NCBI GenBank assembly: GCA_040387375.1
Contig: JAZKDW010000050.1
Span: 1-64,000 of the forward strand
DNA length: 64,000 bases
From: JAZKDW01 sp040387375
Lineage (GTDB): Bacteria; Pseudomonadota; Gammaproteobacteria; Burkholderiales; Burkholderiaceae_D
Direction of reading: 5' to 3'
Below the pieces are notes generated by a model, which did not search any database, was not told where the DNA came from, and saw nothing but the letters and a program-made list of their open reading frames with translations. Position numbers and translations under genes: made by a program. This document shows, one piece after another, positions 1 to 6,604 of the stretch (positions within the stretch are counted from its first letter, which is position 1; each line of letters begins with the position of its first letter).

Positions 1-53
1 AGCAGAGGATTGAAAATCCTTGTGTCGGTGGTTCGATTCCGCCCCGGGCCACC
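1..53 (+). tRNA. tRNA-Phe (GAA), 3' part only
   Basis: The window opens inside a tRNA. The anticodon arm has a TTGAAAA loop (anticodon GAA, Phe), followed by a T arm with GGTTCGATTCC and an encoded CCA end at 51-53. The acceptor and D arms lie left of the window. Confidence 0.93.
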
Positions 54-63
54 AAGAAATATC

Positions 64-95
64 AAGGGCTTAGCTTCGGCTAAGCCCTTTTTGTT
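64..95 (+). terminator. Rho-independent terminator after tRNA-Phe
   Basis: A perfect 11-bp stem (64-74 with 79-89) closes a TTCG tetraloop and is followed by a T-rich tail. It ends the tRNA transcript. Confidence 0.9.
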
Positions 96-97
96 TT

Positions 98-378
98 CTA
101 CAATTAGAGTCTCTTTTCTACAGATTATTTCCCTGGCCTTGGGTAAGCTTAGTCCTTGAAGTTGGGAATCCATTATATGAAAAGGCACTTTTGCATTGAT
201 CGCACGCCGGATTTTAATGTTCAAATTGCGGAATGGATTGACGCATTCACCATGGACTCCTTTGCCGGTAGCTGTGGCGGCACACTGATTGCGGCGGTTC
301 GTCAGACCATCCTACAGCGGCAGACCCCGTCCTGAACGGCGAGGTTTGCCGCGCAACCGATCAAGCAGAAGAAATCAT
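98..378. other. Intergenic stretch, no gene seen
   Basis: This 280-base stretch lies between the tRNA terminator and the stress-protein stop codon. Only short, biased open frames are present. No repeat of the tRNA 3' end was seen that would mark an attachment site. Confidence 0.5.
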
Positions 379-924
379 CTAGCGGTAGACATGTTCTCCG
401 CGATTTTCTTTCCATGTTCTTTCGAAGTGTTCGGCATCCTCATTCGAGCGTGGTCGCACCCCCATCAAAATGCCCCCCTCCTTGATGCCGCTTTCATAGT
501 GCTTTACGCGCTCCTCCGGGATGCCCCAACCAATCAAGGCACCTAGCAAGCCCCCGGTAGCCGCGCCTGCGCCGCCGCCTGCCAGCGCTGCCACCAGCGG
601 CCCGGCAATGACCACACCTGCACCCGGCAAAACAATCGAGGTTCCGACTGCGGCAATGGCGCCCGCGATTGCGCCTAACGTGCCACCAATCGCACCACCC
701 ACGCCGGCACCTTCGGCGGCCTTATTGCCCAGTTCGGTGTTTTTCGCGTCGGCACCGGAAAAATGCTTCTTCCGGGTCTCCTCCGACATCACCAGATTCA
801 CGTCATTTTGTGAATAGCCACGGTCAAAAAGCGATTGGTAGGCGCGCTCAGCGCTGTCCCGGTCGCGGAACAGGCCCGTGACCATCGGAGATCTGTTATT
901 TGTGGTGTTCGTGTCAACCATCAT
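379..924 (-). CDS. General stress protein with YflT-like domain and Gly/Ala-rich hydrophobic core
   Basis: The product is about 181 aa. Residues 13-60 (VTGLFRDRDSAERAYQSL and following) resemble the heat-induced stress protein YflT / general stress protein 17M fold. Residues 70-135 are a long Gly/Ala-rich hydrophobic stretch with GGxxG repeats like those of glycine-zipper membrane-associated proteins. The C-terminus is charged. I chose the ATG at 924 (or the adjacent one at 921) because GAAAGGAAAA sits just upstream; the longer open frame to 1008 has no ribosome site. Proteins of this type are common in betaproteobacteria and are usually linked to osmotic or oxidative stress, but the molecular function is unknown. 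The gene stands alone, with debris upstream. Confidence 0.8.
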   Translation of the reverse strand: MMVDTNTTNNRSPMVTGLFRDRDSAERAYQSLFDRGYSQNDVNLVMSEETRKKHFSGADAKNTELGNKAAEGAGVGGAIGGTLGAIAGAIAAVGTSIVLPGAGVVIAGPLVAALAGGGAGAATGGLLGALIGWGIPEERVKHYESGIKEGGILMGVRPRSNEDAEHFERTWKENRGEHVYR

Positions 925-1011
925 TTTTCCTTTCAAGTAAGAAATTAAAACTGAAGGAATGTGTGCATTTTCTGCGCAGTGCCAGAAAAGACTTGCGCAG
1001 GACGCCACTGT

Positions 1012-1224
1012 TCACTTTGATGTGGCTTCAGAATTGGTCTGGTCCTTGCCTGATTGATCCTTCGTTTTGTTTGCTACTTCTTTGGCATCCTTGACCACTA
1101 CTGCCGTGTCTTTGTCAGACGATTTGCCAGAAGAGGATTTTCGCCAGATGCAGTGAAAGCAGTCACGGCGTACAAACTTGCCAAGACGAAGAAAAATAGT
1201 TTTTTCAGGAGAGCCTTTCGTATT
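1012..1224 (-). pseudogene. Possible decayed small secreted Lys/Asp-rich protein
   Basis: Read on the minus strand, the start of this stretch encodes a signal-peptide-like sequence (RKALLKKLFFFVLASLYAV), but the start position holds ATA instead of ATG. After about 28 codons the frame hits a stop. A second frame then carries a Lys/Asp/Ser-rich tail (KSSSGKSSDKDTAVVVKDAK) up to a TGA at 1012-1014. A lost start plus one frameshift would explain this. I do not recognise a family. The two halves could be coincidental, so this is a tentative call. Confidence 0.35.
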
Positions 1225-1348
1225 TAGAAAAGAACGATCAGAAGCAATATATGAATCACCTTATATAGAGGCATTTTTGGCAAAAAAGATTCAGTAGATG
1301 TGGCGTAATAGAGAAGAGATTGGAATAGGTCAAGCATGATGACCCTGG

Positions 1349-1505
1349 CCAGAACTAGGCGCCTTCGGTGTTCTCGATTCAGATGCCCAGGATGTCGCGG
1401 GTGCCGTCGGGCAGCACGGCCAAGGCAAATTAGACCGCCTTGTTACGCACGACGGCATCCTCTCGGATATTCATGCGCAGCGCGTCAAAGAACACCACCG
1501 GGTAC
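1349..1505 (-). pseudogene. IS256 (Mutator)-family transposase remnant
   Basis: The minus strand translates without gaps into a segment typical of IS256-family transposases: YPVVFFDALRMNIRED, VVRNKAV, LAVLPDGTRDILG, then IENTEGA and FW. Three in-frame stop codons interrupt it. Only about 52 codons of a normal ~400-codon transposase remain, with no terminal repeats. The right edge at 1505 abuts a fragment identical to part of the vapC gene further downstream, so this is a deletion or recombination scar. Confidence 0.82.
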
Positions 1506-1554
1506 TAATGGGCGCGGTGCAAACATCAGAGCCACGCAGCAGTTTTTCGGCAAT
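1506..1554 (-). repeat. 49-bp fragment of vapC, identical to 3177-3225
   Basis: All 49 bases match positions 3177-3225, inside the PIN-domain toxin gene, in the same orientation. The minus strand encodes IAEKLLRGSDVCTAPI. It is fused directly to the transposase remnant at 1505/1506 and has no function as it stands. Confidence 0.9.
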
Positions 1555-1798
1555 TCCGCCCCGGAACCACAAAGAAAATTCCCATACAAAAAAACGCCAA
1601 CCGGTACAGGTCGGCGTTTCTCCAGACTCGCGAGCATTCCACTGCTCCAAAATACGGCGGGCACCTTGCTCGATCGCCGCCTTAAATGTGTCGACATTCT
1701 TTACATTAAATAAACTCGACCCGCGAATTCCGCAAACTATTTGCAAGTTAGTTCGCTAAGCCCTTGATTACAATCAAAGTAACACTTGGTTAAATTAT
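1555..1798. other. Intergenic debris between the vapC fragment and the PEP-CTERM promoter
   Basis: The minus strand keeps a short open frame (NVDTFKAAIEQGARRILEQ near 1640-1700) that looks protein-like but matches no family I recognise. An imperfect hairpin built on AACGCC/GGCGTT lies near 1592-1619. No complete gene is present. Confidence 0.4.
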
Positions 1799-1814
1799 TG
1801 GCACAACTTTTGCT
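1799..1814 (+). promoter_or_regulatory. Sigma-54 (-24/-12) promoter of the PEP-CTERM gene
   Basis: The sequence TGGCAC-AACTT-TTGCT matches the RpoN consensus exactly in both elements, with GG and GC the required 12 bases apart. It ends about 120 bases before the PEP-CTERM start codon at 1934. Two other PEP-CTERM genes in the window have similar elements. Confidence 0.82.
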
Positions 1815-1933
1815 CATATTGTTTTGGAAAGGTCAAACCCGATCGCCGGATTCATGCCGACGCCGAGCCAAGCTTTTCCGAAGGGACTCATCCAGCCAAA
1901 TCCAGAAACAAAAATCAAAAGGCATAAAATAAT

Positions 1934-2542
1934 ATGAAAGTTCGACATCTCGTCCTCGCAGCCCTGGCAGCCAGCTCATTCAGCGCCCACGCCGCACTTG
2001 TTAACTACGCGCCATGGGATACAACCTATCCAAATATCGCCGGTGTGCAATTCAACGTCAATACCAGCAACGGCGTCACTGTAGCAATGGGAGCCCACGC
2101 GTTCAAAAACGGTGTAAGTCTCCCCAACGACGGCATCAGCACCTATTACGCAAAATCTGGCTTGTACGAGCCGCTCCGTGCGAACTGGAGTTTTGACTTT
2201 GCCTGGAATCTGGAGAACTGCAGCACATGCACAGTTCAACTTTTAGTCGATAAAGATCCGACGATTGGCGTCGATTTCGTCACCCTGTTAAGTACAGCCG
2301 CTGGTGCGGCGCCACTTTACGAGTCCTGGAACATGGAAATGAATTTCATGGACAGCGATGTTTACAACTTCGACCCCTACTCGGCAAGCAGCACGGCGTT
2401 CCGCCTGCAAGTTAGCGATGCTAATGGGGTGCTAGTCGCGTCTGACATCACTGTCAACGTTCCGGAACCAGGCAGCATCGCTTTGCTTGGCGCCGGCTTG
2501 CTCGGTGTGGGCGCGATGCTTCGCCGCCGCAAGAAGGCGTGA
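1934..2542 (+). CDS. PEP-CTERM sorting domain-containing protein
   Basis: This 202-aa exported protein starts with a clear signal peptide (MKVRHLVLAALAASSFSAHA, cleavage near residue 20). It ends with the tripartite exosortase signal: VPEPGS at about residue 176, a hydrophobic helix (IALLGAGLLGVGAML), then the basic tail RRRKKA. Such proteins are cleaved and anchored or released by an exosortase (EpsH/XrtA type) and usually belong to the exopolysaccharide or surface layer. No exosortase gene lies in this window. The middle region contains a possible Cys pair (NCSTC near residue 97) and no domain I can name. A sigma-54 promoter lies upstream and a strong hairpin follows at 2642. Confidence 0.92.
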   Translation: MKVRHLVLAALAASSFSAHAALVNYAPWDTTYPNIAGVQFNVNTSNGVTVAMGAHAFKNGVSLPNDGISTYYAKSGLYEPLRANWSFDFAWNLENCSTCTVQLLVDKDPTIGVDFVTLLSTAAGAAPLYESWNMEMNFMDSDVYNFDPYSASSTAFRLQVSDANGVLVASDITVNVPEPGSIALLGAGLLGVGAMLRRRKKA

Positions 2543-2641
2543 TGTAGGCTGGGGCCAGTGGCAACACCGGCCGGACTGGAGCAGTGTGTTGATGATCTCT
2601 GTACCGGCGATTAGATTCAGCTCCTGCCCACAAAAAATCAA

Positions 2642-2685
2642 GGGGGGGGGTTACAAGTTTGACTTGTAACCCCCCCTTCATTTTT
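2642..2685 (+). terminator. Strong hairpin terminator after the PEP-CTERM gene
   Basis: A 15-bp perfect stem (2644-2658 with 2662-2676) made of a G7 run plus TTACAAGT closes a 3-base loop and leads into TTCATTTTT. It probably terminates the PEP-CTERM transcript. Confidence 0.75.
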
Positions 2686-2898
2686 GAAACTCGTGCAGCT
2701 GTCCTGCACGATTAATCGTCAGTCCGCCATGGACATGCATGGCGTTCAGCGACCGGCAGACGCCTCATGACGGAGCAGCAGTTTCCTCTTCAGCAATTTG
2801 CCACTTGTGACCGCACCTCATTTTTATTTAGATGCAGATGCCTCGGAACCCGCATTAGACCCAAATTTTGACGATTTCAAGGTGCTGGCAAACAGCGT
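2686..2898. other. Gap before the vapC stop, no gene seen
   Basis: Together with the terminator this makes a 355-base stretch without a gene. Short open frames here are not protein-like. Confidence 0.4.
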
Positions 2899-3291
2899 TC
2901 AAGGCAGTTCAACAATAGGATGCGCTTCCAACCCCTTGGCACACTTCACGAAAGTCTTGTCGAACGACTTGAACCCGGTTTCTTTTGCGCTCATGGCCAA
3001 GTGCAGCGCGTCACCAAAATCCATCCCGCCTTCATACCAATGAAGTGCATATGCGAGCGCATCAAGGTTCTGCGGTTTAAAATTTTCGATCCCGCACAAT
3101 AAGCGAATTGATTTAGCGATTTCCATCCGCTCACAATCGCAGGACTCCAGAACCCAAACCAATTCAAGAAATACAGTAATGGGCGCGGTGCAAACATCAG
3201 AGCCACGCAGCAGTTTTTCGGCAATATCGGCCTGAGCTGGCGAATCGTTCAGCAGATAACGCGCGAGGATGTTGGTATCAAGTGCAATCAT
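2899..3291 (-). CDS. vapC: PIN-domain toxin (VapC family ribonuclease)
   Basis: The 130-aa product is the length of a VapC toxin. It starts with the PIN signature MIALDTNILARYLLND (first catalytic Asp at residue 5) and keeps further acidic residues: the Glu in FLELVWVLE near residue 44, and GMDFGDALHLA near residue 92 with its Asp pair. VapC toxins cleave tRNA or rRNA unless bound by VapB. The gene lies 12 bases downstream of an AbrB-type antitoxin gene on the same strand, the usual antitoxin-first order. A 49-bp internal piece (3177-3225) is also found at 1506-1554. Confidence 0.9.
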   Translation of the reverse strand: MIALDTNILARYLLNDSPAQADIAEKLLRGSDVCTAPITVFLELVWVLESCDCERMEIAKSIRLLCGIENFKPQNLDALAYALHWYEGGMDFGDALHLAMSAKETGFKSFDKTFVKCAKGLEAHPIVELP

Positions 3292-3303
3292 CGTGACGGC
3301 GCC

Positions 3304-3570
3304 TCACTTGCTTGCGTCGTCTTGTGCCTTGAGCCGAGCCTTGATGCTGGCTTTGATATCGGCATCATCGGGGAGTTGCCTGCCTCGTTTAGAGAGAAAA
3401 CCCCGCACCTCTCTCGCTGCGACCTTTGGGAATAGCGTTGTAGGGGTAAGTGTCAGGCCCGTGGCCGTCATGCTGATGACGAATTCCGTGCCTGGTGGCA
3501 AGTGAAGGTCATCCCGAATATTTTTCGGAATAACAATTTGGCCTTTGCTGGATAGTTTGACGGTTTCCAT
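3304..3570 (-). CDS. vapB: AbrB/MazE-type antitoxin (VapB family)
   Basis: The 88-aa protein has an N-terminal SpoVT-AbrB swapped-hairpin DNA-binding domain (VKLSSKGQIVIPKNIRD, LPPGTEFVI; residues 3-45). Its charged C-terminal tail would wrap the toxin (RGRQLPDDADIKASIKARLK). It neutralises the PIN toxin encoded directly downstream and, like its family, probably represses its own operon. An inverted repeat just upstream at 3587-3607 is a candidate operator. Confidence 0.9.
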   Translation of the reverse strand: METVKLSSKGQIVIPKNIRDDLHLPPGTEFVISMTATGLTLTPTTLFPKVAAREVRGFLSKRGRQLPDDADIKASIKARLKAQDDASK

Positions 3571-3586
3571 GTCACATCCTGTCTGA

Positions 3587-3607
3587 GGTAAGACTCAACA
3601 TCTTACC
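3587..3607. promoter_or_regulatory. Candidate operator of the vapBC pair
   Basis: GGTAAGA (3587-3593) and TCTTACC (3601-3607) form a perfect 7-bp inverted repeat with a 7-base spacer, 17 bases upstream of the antitoxin start codon. AbrB-type antitoxins bind such repeats to autoregulate. Assignment is by position only. Confidence 0.5.
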
Positions 3608-3890
3608 GTAGTTCGGGATGCGTACCAAGCGGGCGCGTTTCTAAGCAACCCGCCCTTCATAAAGACAGCTTGCTGGCCCCCGCCAGCAATACCATCACTT
3701 TTTCTGATGGTCGGAAGAGCTATTTCCTAGTAAACAAATAAATGTGCTGGCCGTAAATTGATTACATTAACGACTCTATTGCCAAGCGAGCCTTTCAAAT
3801 AACCCTTCGTTCGACAGGGTTGGTAATTCCTTAAAAGAATTTTAAAATCGTAATCATAAATATAAAAAAGCAACATAAAGGAGACAATAC
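3608..3890. other. Divergent intergenic region (vapBC / liv operon)
   Basis: This 283-base region has no gene and becomes AT-rich towards the liv operon. It must hold the promoter of the plus-strand catabolic arm, but I cannot point to a convincing -35/-10 pair. A strong AAAGGAG ribosome site precedes the ATG at 3891. Confidence 0.5.
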
Positions 3891-5114
3891 ATGAACTTCA
3901 AACCAAGCCCAATTTCCACCTTGCGCCGTGCAGCGCTGCTGATATCGCTAGCCGCGGCGTCCGGCGCATTTGCGCAGGCCGGTGGAAATTTCAAGATCGG
4001 CATGACCACCGATATGTCGTCCGCCTACAGTGACATCACTGGCAAAGGTTCAGCCATCGCGACGCAAATGGCCATCGACGATTTCGGTGGATCGGTACTG
4101 GGGAAGAAAATCGAACTCCTGGTCGCAGATCACCAGATGAAGCCCAGCGTTGGCTCAGCGTTGATTACTCAGTGGTTTGACCGCGATGGTGTGTCCGTCG
4201 TTGTGGGGTTGGCGGGATCTTCCGTGGCGTTGGCCGCTCAGGTGATCGCCAAGGATCGCCCGAATCGCACGCTTCTTCACACGATTCCCTTAAGCTCTGA
4301 GCTGAATGGCAAAAGCTGCATTCCCAATGCCATTCACTGGGCGCCAGACTCTTATGCTCTTGCCGCATCGGTAACGCGCAATGTAACGGAAAAAGGTTCC
4401 AAAAACTGGTTCCTGATGGTTCAGGATACGGCTGCCGGACCGCCAGCACGCGCCGCGGCACTATCTGGCATAACTGCCGCTGGCGGCCGCTTGCTCGGCG
4501 ATCTGCGCGTGCCATTCAATGCGGGCGATGTGTCCTCCTTTGTGCTTCAGGCACAAGCCTCCAAGGCACAGGTTGTGGGTATCGGATTTGGCGGTGGTGA
4601 CCTGGTCAACATTGTCAAGGCCAGCCGCCAATTTGGCCTGCAGCAATCCGGTGTCAATATTGCGGCGCTCGTATTCTTCGGCACTGACCTTGAGGCAATT
4701 GGACAAGACACCGCCAAGGGCATCACCTTTGTCATGCCTGCCTACAACGACATGAATGAGCAATCCAAAGCGTGGACCAAGCGCTTCCAGCAGGTCGCCG
4801 GAAAACTGCCGAGCTGGGGACATATGGCGGACTATGAAGGCACTTTGCACTATCTGCGCGCTGTCAAGGCCGCTGGCACTGACGATGCCCGCCAGGTGAT
4901 ACCGATGATGCGCAAAATGCCGATCGACGTGTTCTCCGTGGAAAAAGGCGTTATTCGTGATGACAATCAGCTCGTGCGTCCCATGTACCTCACGCGTGTA
5001 AAAGGCAGCGACCAATCCAAGTACCCAGGTGATTACTACGAAATCATCGGCAAGGTGAGCGCGGAAAATGCCTATGCACCTCCTAATTCTGCTTGTCCAA
5101 TGGTCAAAAAGTAA
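3891..5114 (+). CDS. Periplasmic substrate-binding protein of a branched-chain-amino-acid-type (HAAT) ABC transporter
   Basis: The 407-aa product has a signal peptide ending near AFAQA (residues 1-29) and then a type I periplasmic binding fold (FKIGMTTDMSSAYSDITGKG, VVVGLAGSSVALAAQ, NWFLMVQDTAAGP). It captures the ligand outside the membrane and delivers it to the fused permease encoded three genes downstream. Binding proteins next to aromatic or organic-acid catabolic genes in Burkholderiales often carry those acids rather than amino acids, so the ligand here is unknown. It is the first gene of the plus-strand arm, with a strong ribosome site (AAAGGAG). Confidence 0.9.
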   Translation: MNFKPSPISTLRRAALLISLAAASGAFAQAGGNFKIGMTTDMSSAYSDITGKGSAIATQMAIDDFGGSVLGKKIELLVADHQMKPSVGSALITQWFDRDGVSVVVGLAGSSVALAAQVIAKDRPNRTLLHTIPLSSELNGKSCIPNAIHWAPDSYALAASVTRNVTEKGSKNWFLMVQDTAAGPPARAAALSGITAAGGRLLGDLRVPFNAGDVSSFVLQAQASKAQVVGIGFGGGDLVNIVKASRQFGLQQSGVNIAALVFFGTDLEAIGQDTAKGITFVMPAYNDMNEQSKAWTKRFQQVAGKLPSWGHMADYEGTLHYLRAVKAAGTDDARQVIPMMRKMPIDVFSVEKGVIRDDNQLVRPMYLTRVKGSDQSKYPGDYYEIIGKVSAENAYAPPNSACPMVKK

Positions 5115-5147
5115 ATGCAACTTTGAAATAATTTGGCCACGAGCACT

Positions 5148-5897
5148 ATGTCAATCATTCTTGAAGCGCGGGGGCTAAGGCGGGAGTTTTCCGGCTTTGT
5201 CGCCGTCGATGGTGTCGACTTGCAAGTTGAAGCCGGCACTGTCCATGCGCTGATCGGTCCCAACGGCGCCGGCAAAACAACGACCTTCAATCTCCTGACC
5301 AAGTTCATCCCGCTAAGCTCGGGATCGATCATTCTGAAAGGGCAGGATATTACCGACATGAAGCCTGCCAAGGTGGCCAGACTGGGGCTGGTCAGGTCGT
5401 TTCAGATTTCGGCGATTTTCCCGAGCCTGACTTTGCGGGAAAACCTGCAGGTGGCGCTGCAGCTGCATGACGGCAATTCGATTTGCTTCTGGAAAAAAGC
5501 AAACATTGACAAGTCCAGGTCTCGTATCGATCAACTGCTCTCCAAGGTCGGCCTCATTGACGATGGGGATGAGATTGCGAGTGATCTCCCGTACGGCAAG
5601 CGCCGTGCGCTGGAGATCGCCACTACGCTGGCACTCGATCCTGACGTTCTGCTGCTTGATGAACCGATGTCAGGTTTAGGAACAGAAGATATTTCCAGGA
5701 TCATGAAAATTATTGAGTCGTTCAAAGGAGAGAAAACGGTGCTCATGGTTGAACACAACCTCAAGGTGGTGGCATCGATTTGCGACAAGATCACTGTGCT
5801 GGCCCGCGGCCGAAAAATTGCCGAGGGCTCCTACCTCGAGGTATCGAATCACCCTGAAGTCATGTCGGCTTATATCGGATCCGCATCGCATGGCTGA
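5148..5897 (+). CDS. ABC transporter ATP-binding protein, LivG type
   Basis: The product is about 249 aa, normal for LivG. It shows Walker A GPNGAGKTT near residue 38, a variant signature LPYGKRRALEIA, Walker B VLLLDEPMSGL and the switch His in MVEHNLKVV. It is one of two ATPases energising the fused permease. I chose the ATG at 5148; the TTG at 5133 would add five residues, and neither has a clear ribosome site, so coupling to the binding-protein gene 33 bases upstream is likely. The 3' end overlaps the next gene by 8 bases. Confidence 0.93.
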   Translation: MSIILEARGLRREFSGFVAVDGVDLQVEAGTVHALIGPNGAGKTTTFNLLTKFIPLSSGSIILKGQDITDMKPAKVARLGLVRSFQISAIFPSLTLRENLQVALQLHDGNSICFWKKANIDKSRSRIDQLLSKVGLIDDGDEIASDLPYGKRRALEIATTLALDPDVLLLDEPMSGLGTEDISRIMKIIESFKGEKTVLMVEHNLKVVASICDKITVLARGRKIAEGSYLEVSNHPEVMSAYIGSASHG

Positions 5898-6594
5898 AAA
5901 ATTTTTGTGCGTTGAAAACCTCTGCGCATGGTATGGCGAATCCCAGAGCTTGCACGGCGTATCAATCGAGGTAGGCGAAGGTGAAATTGTATCTTTGCTC
6001 GGGCGCAATGGCGCTGGCAAGACCACGACTCTGCGTTGCATCATGGGTTTGCTGGCAAAGAAGCAAGGACGCATTGCATTCAAGGCACAAGAGATCGGAA
6101 GGCTTGCACCGGAAAATATTGCCCGTTTGGGGATTGCGTATTGCCCTGAAGAGCGCGGAATCTATGCCAGCCTGAGTGTTCACGAAAACCTCATGCTCCC
6201 CCCTGTGGTGGCGCCTGGTGGTTTTTCGCCCGACATGATCTACGACATGTTCCCCAATCTGCGCGAACGCAAGAACAACCAGGGTACAAAATTGTCGGGC
6301 GGCGAACAGCAGATGCTTGCCATCGGGCGCATCCTCCGCACGGGCGCCAAGGTGCTGCTGCTGGATGAGCCCACCGAAGGCCTGGCGCCGGTGATCGTCC
6401 AGAAGATTGGCGAAGTGATCCGTCTTCTCAAGAACAAGGGATATACCATCTTGCTTGTCGAGCAAAACTTCCGCTTCGTAGCTGATTTGGTTGATCGCAG
6501 CTATATCGTGGAAAGCGGCAAGGTCGTCGATCATTTCGATCGACTTGAACTCAATTCGGAAATAAAAAAAATTGAGTCTTACCTAGGTATTTAA
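5890..6594 (+). CDS. ABC transporter ATP-binding protein, LivF type
   Basis: The 234-aa ATPase has Walker A GRNGAGKTT, signature LSGGEQQMLAIGRIL and Walker B VLLLDEPTEGLAP, all typical of LivF. The start at 5890 (MAEKFLCVENLCAWYG) overlaps the end of the LivG gene; an open frame extending further upstream is read-through inside that gene. It pairs with LivG on the fused permease encoded 10 bases downstream. Confidence 0.93.
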   Translation: MAEKFLCVENLCAWYGESQSLHGVSIEVGEGEIVSLLGRNGAGKTTTLRCIMGLLAKKQGRIAFKAQEIGRLAPENIARLGIAYCPEERGIYASLSVHENLMLPPVVAPGGFSPDMIYDMFPNLRERKNNQGTKLSGGEQQMLAIGRILRTGAKVLLLDEPTEGLAPVIVQKIGEVIRLLKNKGYTILLVEQNFRFVADLVDRSYIVESGKVVDHFDRLELNSEIKKIESYLGI

Positions 6595-6604
6595 AGATCC
6601 AAGC

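Noticed and set aside
1336..1713. 125-aa plus-strand open frame over the IS and vapC scars
   Set aside because: It is the antisense shadow of the transposase remnant and vapC fragment; there is no ribosome site or protein-like composition.
1..3600. Genomic island integrated at tRNA-Phe
   Set aside because: No integrase gene and no repeat of the tRNA 3' end were seen; only scattered debris supports mobility.
5713..5889. 59-residue N-terminal extension of the LivF-type protein
   Set aside because: It overlaps the LivG-type gene in another frame and has no LivF similarity; the ATG at 5890 gives the family start.
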